A DNA stretch of 64,000 nucleotides, taken from contig NC_064045.1 in assembly GCF_932526225.1 (NCBI RefSeq), positions 6,370,998-6,434,997 on the forward strand. The letters run 5' to 3'. Source of the stretch: Nematostella vectensis (Eukaryota; Cnidaria; Anthozoa; Actiniaria; Edwardsiidae). Position 1 is the first letter of the stretch. Every line of letters starts with the position of its first letter. Below are positions 11,413 through 23,400 of this stretch, one piece after another. The position numbers and the translations under genes were made by a program. The notes under the pieces are model-generated. The model made no database searches. It was not told where the DNA came from and worked only from the letters and a program-made list of their open reading frames with translations.

Positions 11413-14400
11413 TTATAATTCCCAAGTAAACCGAATACGAGTGCTCTTGTTCAGCGGTTTCTTTAGTCTCGACTGTGAAACCGCTTGGACAACAAACTCG
11501 ACCCAGTGCCTGTCGGATGGCACAGAAAGCGAGGCGACTCGAAATGACTCGGTGAACGCACGACCAATGAAAGCGTCTGACAAACTCTCATTTACATAGT
11601 ACACGTCATAGTAAATGGTCTTTTCAATATCATCCGTGATTGGACATTCCCACATGAGAGTGAGGCTGATTTGATTTTGTTGGTCAGCTTTGCTCCAATG
11701 AACATTTGTAGCTCTCAGGTTCTCCACGGCCGGGACTGTTTGTTGAATTACTTTAGGGTCGAGAATCTAGACACATGAAGATAGATAAGAAAATTTACTC
11801 TACCGTACATGCTCTCGAAAATTGCCCGCGTTGAGATTAGGGGGCACAAGAATAATGATCTGAAAAATTGAATACTCTGGGTGTTCGTACCTTTGGTATA
11901 ATTCCTTTAAAAATATTTCATTCCAGTACAAAAATATTATAATTCCTTGGATTTTGATCGTGTGTTTTGGGGAGTAATAAGTTAAAATTCAAAAAGGGGT
12001 TAAGGGTTGAGGCGTTCCTTAAAGTGTTGTCTTTTGAATTGTATTACCTTAATTTCACCAAGATGCAGCATAAACGGCTGTCCAGATAACCCTGAAGGTT
12101 GAAAATAATTATGTCATATCATTGTAATTTGACTAAAAACAATTCACAAGTAAAATAAAACTTTTACAAATCTAGAAATTTTGGATTGTACCTTTATTTC
12201 ATTGGCGCTATTTTTGAGCGGTACCTTTATTTGGTTGGCAATTTTTGAATGGTACCTTTATTTGGTAGGCTAATTTTGAACAGTACCTTTATTTGATTGG
12301 TTATATTTGAACAGTACCTTTATTTAATTGGCTATTCTTGAACAGTACCTTTATTTGATTGGCTAATTTTGAACAGTACCTATATTTGATTGGCTATTCT
12401 TGAACAGTACCTTTATTTGGTTAACTAATTTTGAACAGTACCCTGATTTGATTGGCTAATTTTGAACAGTACCTTTATTTGATTGGCTATTTTTTAACAG
12501 TACCTTTATTGGATTGGCTAATTTTGAACAGTACCTTTATTTGATTGGCTGGTTTTGAACAGTACCTTTATTTGATTGGCTAGTTCTGAACAGTACCTTT
12601 ATTTGATTGGCTAATTTTTAACAGTACCTTTATTTGATTGGCTACTTTTGAACAGTACCTTTATTTGATTGGCTATTCTTGAACAGTACCTTTATTTGAT
12701 TGGCTATTTTTTAACAGTACCTTTATTTGATTGGCTATTTTTTAACAGTACCTTTATTTGGTTGGCTAATTATGAACAGTACCTTTATTTGGTTGGCTTA
12801 TTTTGAACAGTACCTTTATTTGATTGGCTATTCTTGAACAGTACCTTTATTTGGTTGGCGAATTTTGAACAGTACCTTTATTTGGTTGGCTAATTTTAAA
12901 CAGTACCTTTATTTGATTGGCTAATTTTGAACATTACCTTTATTTGATTGGCTATATTTGAACAGTACCTTTATTTAATTGGCTATTCTTGAACAGTACC
13001 TTTATTTGATTAGCTATTTTTAAACATTACTTTTATTTGATTGGCCATTTTTTAACAGTACCTTTATTTGATTGGCTATTTTTCAACAGTACCTTTATTT
13101 GATTGGCTATTTTTCAACAGTACCTTTATTTGATTGGCTATTTTCTAACAGTACCTTTATACGATTGGCTATTTTTTAACAGTACCTTTATTGGATTGGC
13201 TATTTTTTAACAGTACCTTTATTGGATTGGCCATTTTTTAACAGTACCTTTATTTGATTGGCTATTTTTTAACAGTACCTTTATTTGATTGGCTATTTTT
13301 CAACAGTACCTTTATTGGATTGGCTATTTTTTAACAGTACCTTTATTTGATTGGCTATTTTTGAACAGTACCTTTATTTGATTGGCTATTCTTGAACAGT
13401 ACCTTTATTTGATTGGCTATTTTTTAACAGTACCTTTATTTGATTGGCTATTTTTGAACAGTACCTTTATTTGATTGGCTATTTTTTAGCAGTGCCTTTA
13501 TTGGATTGGCTATTTTTTAACAGTACCTTTATTTGATTGGCCATTTTTTAACAGTACCTTTATTTGATTGGCCATTTTTAACAGCACCTTTATTTGATTG
13601 GCTATTTTTAACAGTACATTTATTGGATTGGCTATTTTTAACAGTATCTTTATTGGATTGGCTATCTTTTAACAGTACCTTTATTGGATTGGCTATTTTT
13701 TAACATTACCTTAATTTGATTGGCTATTCTTGAACAGTACCTTTATTTGGTTGGCTAATTTTGAACAGTACCTTTATTTGGTTGGCTAATTTTGAACAGT
13801 ACCTTTATTTGATTGGCTATTCTTGAACAGTACCTTTATTTGATTGGCTATTTTTTAACAGTACCTTTATTTGATTGGCTGTTTTTTAACAGTACCCTTA
13901 TTGGATTTGCTATTTTTGAACAATACTTTTATTTGATTGGCCATTTTTAACAGCACCTTTATTTGATTGGCTATTTTTAACAGTGCATTTATTGGATTGG
14001 CTATTTTTTAACAGTACCTTTATTGGATTGCCTATTTTGGAACAGTACATTTATTTGATTGGTTATTTTTTAACAGTACCTTCATTTGATTGGCTATTCT
14101 TGAACAGTACCTTTATTTGGTTAACTAATTTTGAACAGTACCTTTATTTGATTGGCTAATTTTGAACAGTACCTTTATTTGATTGGCTATTTTTTAACAG
14201 TACCTTTATTGGATTGCCTATTTTGGAACAGTACATTTATTTGATTGGTTATATTTGAACAGTACCTTTATTTAATAGGCTATTCTTGAACAGTACCTTT
14301 ATTTGATTGGCTATTTTTTAACAGTACCTTCATTTGATTGGCTATTCTTGAACAGTACCTTTATTTGGTTAACTAATTTTGAACAGTACCTTTATTTGAT

Positions 14401-17400
14401 TGGCTAATTTTGAACAGTACCTTTATTTGATTGGCTATTTTTTAACAGTACCTTTATTGGATTGCCTATTTTGGAACAGTACATTTATTTGATTGGTTAT
14501 ATTTGAACAGTACCTTTATTTAATAGGCTATTCTTGAACAGTACCTTTATTTGATTGGCTATTTTTTAACAGTACCTTCATTTGATTGGCTATTCTTGAA
14601 CAGTACCTTTATTTGGTTGGCTAATTTTGAACAGTACCTTTATTTGGTTGGCTTATTTTGAACAGTACCTTTATTTGATTGGCTATTCTTGAACAGTACC
14701 TTTATTTGGTTGGCTAATTTTGAACAGTACCTTTATTTGGTTGGCTAATTTTGAACAGTACCTTTATTTGATTGGCTAATTTTGAACATTACCTTTATTT
14801 GATTGGCTATATTTGAACAGTACCTTTATTTAATTGGCTATTCTTGAATAGTACCTTTATTTGATTGGCTATTCTTGAACAGTACATTTATTTGATTAGC
14901 TATTTTTAAACATTACTTTTATTTGATTGGCTATTTTTTAACAGTACCTTTATTGGAATGGCTATTTTTTAACAGTACCTTTATTTGATTGGCTATTTTT
15001 TAACAGTACCTTTATACGATTGGCTATTTTTTAACAGTACCTTTATTGGATTGGCCATTTTTTAACAGTACCTTTATTTGATTGGCTAATTTTGAACAGT
15101 ACCTTTATTTGATTGGCTATTTTTTAACAGTACCTTTATTGGATTGGCTAATTTTGATCAGTACCTTTATTTGATTGGCTAGTTTTGAACAGTACCTTTA
15201 TTTGATTGGCTAGTTCTGAACAGTACCTTTATTTGATTGGCTAATTTTTAACAGTACCTTTATTTGATTGGCTAGTTTTGAACAGTACCTTTATTTGATT
15301 GGCTAGTTTTGAACAGTACCTTTATTTGATTGGCTAGTTTTGAACAGTACCTTTATTTGATTGGCTAGTTTTGAACAGTACCTTTATTTGATTGGCTAAT
15401 TTTTAACAGTACCTTTATTTGATTGGCTAATTTTGAACAGTACCTTTATTTGATTGGCTAGTCTTGACGCACAAGCCGCGAATCTCCTTCAGCTTGCACT
15501 CCTTGAGATGGTGACCAGCAATCAGGTAGTGCCTGGAAATAAATAGACTTAGACATAAAAACCTACGTAGTCCAGTAAAGCTAATGTTTAAGAGGCGTTG
15601 ACTGTAAGGTTCGAGAAAAGTTGGAAATTGACCGATAAACCAAAATTTTGTTACTTTGCCTGAATGAAGTATATTATATGACTGATCGATTGACCCAATA
15701 ATTTTTTCTTAAAAATTATTTTTTTCCCTGAGGGACCATTTTTTCAAACACCATTTTTTCGACTGCCAAAATCGAAAAAAAGACGTTTATTCTGATGAAT
15801 AACCTATGTAAGTACATTTGAAAGAAGCAAGATTTAAAAGGATGGATCAGAATTTGATACCATGAATCAACAAGCTATATAACCTATTTTATCGTATATC
15901 TACATAGCATGCGACTATGCTCCGATTCGACGGCTATATCTCAAGTAGTGGAGGGTGTTCTCGTAATCTTCTTTTATTTTCTGAAAGTCCTGAAGTTGGG
16001 GCAGTTTGTGATTTAAAAATCCCCGCGGGCAACTATATTGTCGGAAAAGTAACAAAAATTGGGTTTTTGGGCCAATTTCCAACTTTTCTCGAATCTTACA
16101 GACATCGCCTCTTAACCTAAAAGTAATTGCAACACAAATAATTTCGGTCTTAAATGAAAGAGTAGCATGCCCTTAATAACTTTTCCACAGTTCTCTTGGG
16201 GGAACATATCGAAATTCAACAATAGACAATTTCTTTTGTCAGCAATTTTGTATTCTATTGTTATTCATGGGGCATTAACCCTCCGCGAACGCACTCTCGA
16301 CGAGATCGCTTTGCCAGTGTGCTCATGAATAACAAAAGAATACAGGATGGCCGACAAAAGAGCTTGTTTATTGTCAAATTTTGAGTTGTCCCCCCAAGTT
16401 CCCACTTTAGATAACTTTTGGGATTTTGTTTAGAATGTCTTTACTTATCATTTACCAAAAAAATTGTCGCAATTACTTATAGATTCGACTATAAATTTTC
16501 GTAAATTGACTGGACTAACTGGTCACTGACACCAACTAACCAAGACATTCCCTACCCATACAGGCAGATACCACAGGGGAAGATCCGGGATTTCACCCTG
16601 GAACCGCCACTGCAATCCAGTATTCTCGTTCATAGATATTCTTTTACAGATCTGGAACCACCTACTACCATTAGCAGCCACCCATTCGCAAGATTCTTTA
16701 AAAGAAATCGTATTTCCAGTAATACACAGATCCCTGGCGAAGGTTGTCCTATATACCCGACAAGTTTATGCATGGTTTGTCTGAAACAATCGAGGCCACT
16801 GGATTGTGTAAGTGAACGAGGTAAAACAATGGAAGGGAATAATGCCAAACCTGCATACAGCAAAACAATTTGGATGTGGGAGATTTATAATAGTGATTTC
16901 CGAATAACTAGAACGCAAATACCTTGTACACCACCCATTCAAACATGGTTCTTTTTCATCTAGCCCACTGGCTTTCTGAACTCTTTCATGGTCACTTCCG
17001 GTCAGCGGTGCGTATGCCACATAGTGGTCTTGACCAATGGGGGCCATGAACGGCGATGACGTGATCACTTGGGATGCACTGATACCATAGCGTTGTTTGA
17101 GCTTGTTGCTGAAGTTGCTGGCTTCTTTACCCGATTTGGAATAATCTGCAATGCACGAAAAGATAGATAATGATTTTTTACACATTCAGTCAGATATCTA
17201 TGGCAACTACAGCTCATGTAAGACATAAAGTACACGTTCAAAACATGTCTACCACAGCTCATTGAAGATGTCTAAACCACTTCAACTTCAATTTATTTCT
17301 TTTTCAATTTTACATTAGTGGTTACTCAACCCACAAATAGCGTAGCTTATCGAGGTGGGTTGAGTTTGTTCTTACCTGTTTCGTTGGAGGTTGGTGGACA

Positions 17401-20400
17401 GAGTAAAAGGTAAGTAGGTTTGCCATCCGTCAGTAGCTGCAACCCGACTTGGAAGCATCCAGCAGGCAACAACTTAAAGGTAAAGGAGACCAGAACACCA
17501 CTAGACAGGTCGAGGTCGGCCTCAATCAGCCTAAGACAAAGTAATCTGATAAGTACTTAACGAGACAGGGTAAGGTCTGACACAATCAGTCTAAGCGAAA
17601 GTTATCTGACCAGTACAGTATGGGGCAATCAGCCTAAGACGAAGTAATCTGATAAGTTCTTTACGGGACATGGCAAGGTCTAACATAATTAGTCTAAGCG
17701 AAAGTTATCTGACCAGTACAGTATGGGGCAATCAGCCTAAGATAAAGTAATCTGATAAGTACTTAACGAGACAGGATAAGGTCTGCCTCAATTAACCAAA
17801 GCGAAATTTATTTGATCAGCACAGTATGGGGCAATCAGCCTAAGGCGCTAAGGCGAAGTTATCTGATAAGTTCTTTACGGGACAGGATAAAGTCTGCCTC
17901 AATTAGCCTAAGAGAAAAAGTTATCTGATCAGTACACCTAAACACAGGGTGAGGTCGTCCACAATCAGCTTAAGAGAAGGTAATGTGATCAGTTCACCAT
18001 GGGGCAGGGCAAGGTCTTCCTAAATCCTAGACTAAAAAGGGGACTCGCGCTAAGAGATCACGTGACTGGGTGGCAAACTAGCGCAGGCTCAGGCTTTTAG
18101 CAGCAAAATACCATTAACAAAAATCAACTTATTCGGCGCTTACGAAAAAAAACAGAACTCTTTTTTTTTTCAGAAAAGCCATAGTTTCATTTAATGATTT
18201 TATTTCTTCGTCGTTCTCTGGTGTGACGGGCGCAGTCATTTTTGATTTTTTGTTTGATCATTTTGTTTTAAATTTGCCACCCAAAAAGGTCACGTGATCT
18301 CTAAGCGCAAGACCCTTATTATCTGACCAGTACTTCACAGATATAAAGTTATCTTATTTCAAGTAATATTGATGTAATACTTGATAAGGAAAGTAAAACG
18401 ATACTATCCAACCAAAAGACTTGACGAGAATAAAAAGATCCTTTCCAGAAGCCTTGCCTATTAAGATATTATAATATTTTAGACTAAAAAGAAGCATATA
18501 GTCTTATTTAGACCCTGTCCAGACGCATCCGTTCTCGTTTGAAAACGTATTAAAAAAGATAATGCCCATACGAAGCGTTTTCATTTTGAGATGGCCCGTC
18601 TACACGAAAACGCGGAAACTAACGAAAGCGATAAGAAGCTCTACAGCGCATGCGTATGCCCACTGCTTTGCTTGTTTACATCTAACTCGCGAAGTGAATC
18701 AAGCAGCGTTTTCGAAAAGTTGTGTTTTTGCGCGTCCACAGAACACGGAAAGGGTATCGTTTTCAAATTGTACCACTCTGGAGAGCTTTTACAAAATTGT
18801 CCGTCACCGTTTTCGCGGATACGTGTGGACGACACTCGTATCTGTAACAGAAAGGTTGCGTTTTCAAACGAAATTGGGTACATTGGGACGGGGTCTTAAT
18901 AGATAGGATATTTACAGGGTGTGCTAGACATGCTGAGGTAAGGAAAGAGAATGTTTGGATGCAGGTTTTTTGGCGAGCTTCTCTGTGAAGCTTTTACTGT
19001 GTTCTCTTTCTTTCGCTCTCTCCGCAAATTTCTATTGTCCTATCCCATAGTGATATGAAACTAGGAGAAGATTGGGGCGACGTTTTACCTCACAACACTT
19101 CGAGCAGTGCTATTCGCAGCAACATCACTGGTTTGACCGAGTGCGACGAGGCACCCTCCTCCATTGTAAGAGCTGCAGTTGGTGTGGGTGACCTCGCTCA
19201 AGATGATGCCACCCTTGCCGCCCATGTTGTAGAAGGTGTTGTGATAGGACGCCTGGGGCTGCTGACAGCTAAAGTTGGACCAAGGCCCTGTGTACACAAC
19301 CTGAAGCAACAAAACACTCTCTTTTACTGGGGATTCTCACCATTGTTCATTTCACTAGTTATAGTGGCATTAACTTCCGGAAGGCTGATGGAAACCTCAA
19401 CCGACGAGACAAAAGAGTCTATTAGAATTCGCTCGGTTTAACAGGCCATCCGCTCTAAATTATTTGCCACATCCTAAAAGAATCTTCCAATAGACAAACT
19501 ACTTTTACAATTTTGGAATATTTTTCGCGTTTTCCGTTAAAAATCATCAGAGACTGTTGCGTAATCTACCGACAATGCCGCTTTAAAACAGACAGGCTCT
19601 TTTCGCTTCACAAAGAAAACTCTTGTTTTATGTTTTTTTAATTTAATATATTTTTTTAATAGGAGTATAGAGGTGACTTGCACCATTAGTGCGTTCTAGA
19701 TCTATGACTCCAGCAACGAGATAGCAGCTCAGTCATGTGCAATTCTGCATGCTGGTATTTGCCGTCACTGTGTCCTGAAGAGGAGGACGCGAGAAAGCAC
19801 AAAATGGCGTTCTGAACATGATGTGACATTGGCAAGAAATGCTTTTCCACGCAATCTGGCGTCATTAATTTAGCCCGGGAGGAGATGGGGACTCTCCAGA
19901 AAAGTAGATGGGGTGATTGTCCTATCTTAAGGGGTGTTAAACGTTTGTTTCCGATTCTGCTATCTCTTGGGCTTAAAAATTCCTTCGGCCACACCCAATA
20001 TTGCTATCTTTAGGGGTAAAAATTTATGTTGATCACACCCAAAGTGTTATCCCTTAGGGTGAAAATCGATTTTGCTGACGATCACTCCCGTCTGTTTTTA
20101 TCCAAGTCCTCCCCCACACCCCCTCCCACGGGATCTACTGTAAAAGACTCTATTAGTTTGCAAACCTTTCCATCAATGAAGACTTTGTTGCCCAGTCCAC
20201 GACAGAATGATGTGACAAAAGGTATAGATATGGCAAGTGGGTGACTGAAGCAGTCCTTGCGCAGCAGACCCCAGAACCTGTTTTGCAAAGCAGGGAGAAA
20301 TACCACAAATCATGAAATCATACTGAGAGCAAATCAAATATCAAGAAAATAAAGCAATATGTAGTCCAAAAAAAAAAACAGTACTGTATTTAATTGAATA

Positions 20401-23400
20401 AGCCCCTGGGGCTCATTAAAATTTTTCTGCGCTTATTCAAACGGGTGAACTTCACACAAAATACGGAACGAAGTAGTATAAAACTGATATCAAAATATCA
20501 GTTTTATACTACTACAACAGTTTCTCTGTCTCTTATTCGTCGAGCTTGGAGTAGCTTTTTTCAATAAACTTTCTCCATTAGATATTTGCCTCCTTGTCCA
20601 GAGTCTATGAGCTTCTGCGTTGGAGAATGTGTTTGTATTTTGAATATGAACAGCAGCAGATTATGATATTTACTAGGGGGAGGAGGCGCTTATTCAAGGG
20701 AGGCGCTTATTAATAGTTTTGTTTTTTAGGGGGCGCTTAATCTGGTAGGCGTTCAGTAAATTGGTATTGTAGACTCGCACCCCTGAGGGTGGTGTACCTT
20801 TCTTCATTGGAAGTGAATTTTTCTGCTCCTTGTGTCTCCATCACCCAACCTGGTGCGAACAAGGCTACAGACAACTTTTCTTCCCTGATCACGCGGAATG
20901 CCTATGTGAGAAGAGAAGCATCATCTACTTTTATTAAAGTAGTTGCTGGGGGGGGGAGGGGGCATACCTTGTGCTTTCTGACATGACGGGAAAACCCTGA
21001 ACATGCGCACTTCGAAGAAATGGAGAAAGATACGGACTGATTTTCCCTTTTCAAAACACAAAAATCGTGAGGCTGAAATGCACATAGCCAGATTTTTTCC
21101 TTTATCATCCTTGCGCTATGTATGTGCTCAGGGACGAAAAGCTCAAATTTCAATGTCACTTCACAAAAAGTCACATAAATTTAAAGAGTCGCACTTGATA
21201 TTTTGTTTTTGATATTACTCACTGAGTACTTAGGGAATTTTTTTTTTCCTTATTTGATGTGAAATGAGCTTATTGGAAACTCCAAGTCATGTTTTTCCGT
21301 CATGTCGTGCTTTCTATAGAATGTGAAATATTGAAAGATTACCAAATGTCTACTACAATCCAGTGAATCACTGTCAGGCGTGTATGCAGGGCCCCCCTTG
21401 GACATCAAAAAGTGGGTCATTTCTTATAATGGAATCTTCAAATACTGTGCTTTTTCCATATGATTTCTATAACTGCACCTGACTGTTGTGTGCTTTATCA
21501 AGAAATAACTGTACATTCTGATAGCTACATGAACATTTTACATGCACTGTGCCATCATGTGGATGTTACCACACCCACAAGCATCTGCAAATTATTTCTG
21601 TATGTTATTTCTGTAATTACTGTGTGTAAAACTCAATGGTCTACCAACGTTTCTGGCTGTTGTGCCTCTCTACTACAGTATGTACCTGGTTACATTTGTA
21701 TCCTCCTCCTCCATAACAGTCTCTGCCAAACACATCCACGCCTACATACACGTCATGGATGGGTCGCCCATAGCAATGTGCTGCTCCGGCCGACATGCCA
21801 AGCTGGTGCACTGACCAGGTGTAGTTCAGGAATATGCCATCACACACAGTGAAATAGATACTGACAGGAAAAAAAATGTTTGTGTCAAGCACAGAACAAA
21901 CTGAATACTGTAAGTATTGAATACCGGTACTGTGCTGTTCTGACAATTTTCAAACTGTATCATTCAAAATAGTTAGTTTTTGTATCATATAGTAGTTTTC
22001 ATGTAGTGTTATTTGGTGTGCCAAAGCATCATCAAACTGTAGCTGCTAACCCTGAGAGATAAAAAAAAATAGGGGAAAAAACAAAATATAAAGAATTTTA
22101 CCTGGGAGATTACAATTAATACATGGGAAGTTTTATTTTCTCAGTGAGTAAAGGGTAAACAACAGAACTCTTGGGCATAACCAAGGTTTTAAGCACTCTC
22201 AAAAGTTAACACGAACATAGGCCTCTTACTGGTTCATCCCATTGATTTCCTAGTACCTGTTTCACTTGCTCATCCCATTGTTTTCCTAGTACCTGTTTGA
22301 CTGGTTCAGCCCATTGCTTTTTTGTTCCTGATTTTGTACCTGATAGACTGGTTCATTCAATTGTTTTCATAGTACCTGTTTGACTTGTTCATCCTGTTGA
22401 TTTCCGAGTACCTGTTTGACTGGTTAAGCTTATTGCTTTTTTTTGTACCTGATAGACTGCTTCATCCCATTGTTTTCTTATTACTTGTTTGACTGGTGCA
22501 GACCATTGTTTTCCTAGTACTTGGTTGACTGGTGCAGACCATTGTTTTCCTAGTACCTGTTTGACTGGTTCAGCCCTTTATTTTATTAGTACTTGATTGA
22601 CTGGTTTTAACCATTACTTTTTCTGTACCTGAAAAACTGGCTCAGCCCATTGTTATCTTAGGGGCTTAAACTTCAGCCCGAGTAGCTGCTTACCTATTAA
22701 ATGCCTTAAATCCAGCCTGGGCTGGACTCGGATTTAATAGTATTACAGCCCAGGCTGAGATATTTACGCGATTACGTGGCGATTTTTAACCCGCTAGCAC
22801 GGGCTGAAAATCCTAACCCGGTACGCCAGCCCGGGCTGGAAAATCCCTCCCGGGCTGAAATTGATCACGGACTCAAAACATCTTCATGTAATCGAAAGAG
22901 CAATTTTACAAGTATTTGTGCGAGATACCGGCCTGGACTTTCAGTCTCCCTAACCGGTCTGAAAACTCAGCCCGGGCTGAAATTAATCATGTAATCGGCC
23001 CCTTAGTACTCGATTGATGGGTGCAGCCTATTGTTTTCCTAGTACCTGTTTGACAGGTGCAGTACTTGTTTGACTGTTTGATTGTTATTGGTACAAGTTT
23101 GATGGGTGTTGCTAATTGCTTTACCATATGTTTGTGAGTTTTAAAATGTAACACACTAACCTCTTAAAATAAAGTTGGTCTAGTTGATCCAATGGTTTGA
23201 CAGATGCAGTCATTGCTTTTTATACCTGTTTGACTGGCTGAGCTCATTGTTTTTTATATCTGTTTGAAAGGTTGAGCTCATTGTTTTTTATACCTGTTTG
23301 ACTGCTTGTGATCATTGTTTTTTACACCTGTTTGACTGGTTAAGCTTATTGTTTTTATACCTGTTTGACTGGTTGAGCTCATTTTGCCATGTCAGGTCTC

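Noticed and set aside
12180-15470. CRISPR-like regular repeats
   Set aside because: The host is an animal genome. Units are directly adjacent with no unique spacers, and there are no cas genes. The same holds for the other arrays.
16560-16745. Possible extra ENGASE exon in intron 9 (TTFARDLCITGNTISFKE frame)
   Set aside because: A usable acceptor is present, but joining exon 9 directly to 15444-15532 keeps phase and restores the expected sequence WCTRHYLIAG. The extra piece has no good donor in the needed phase.
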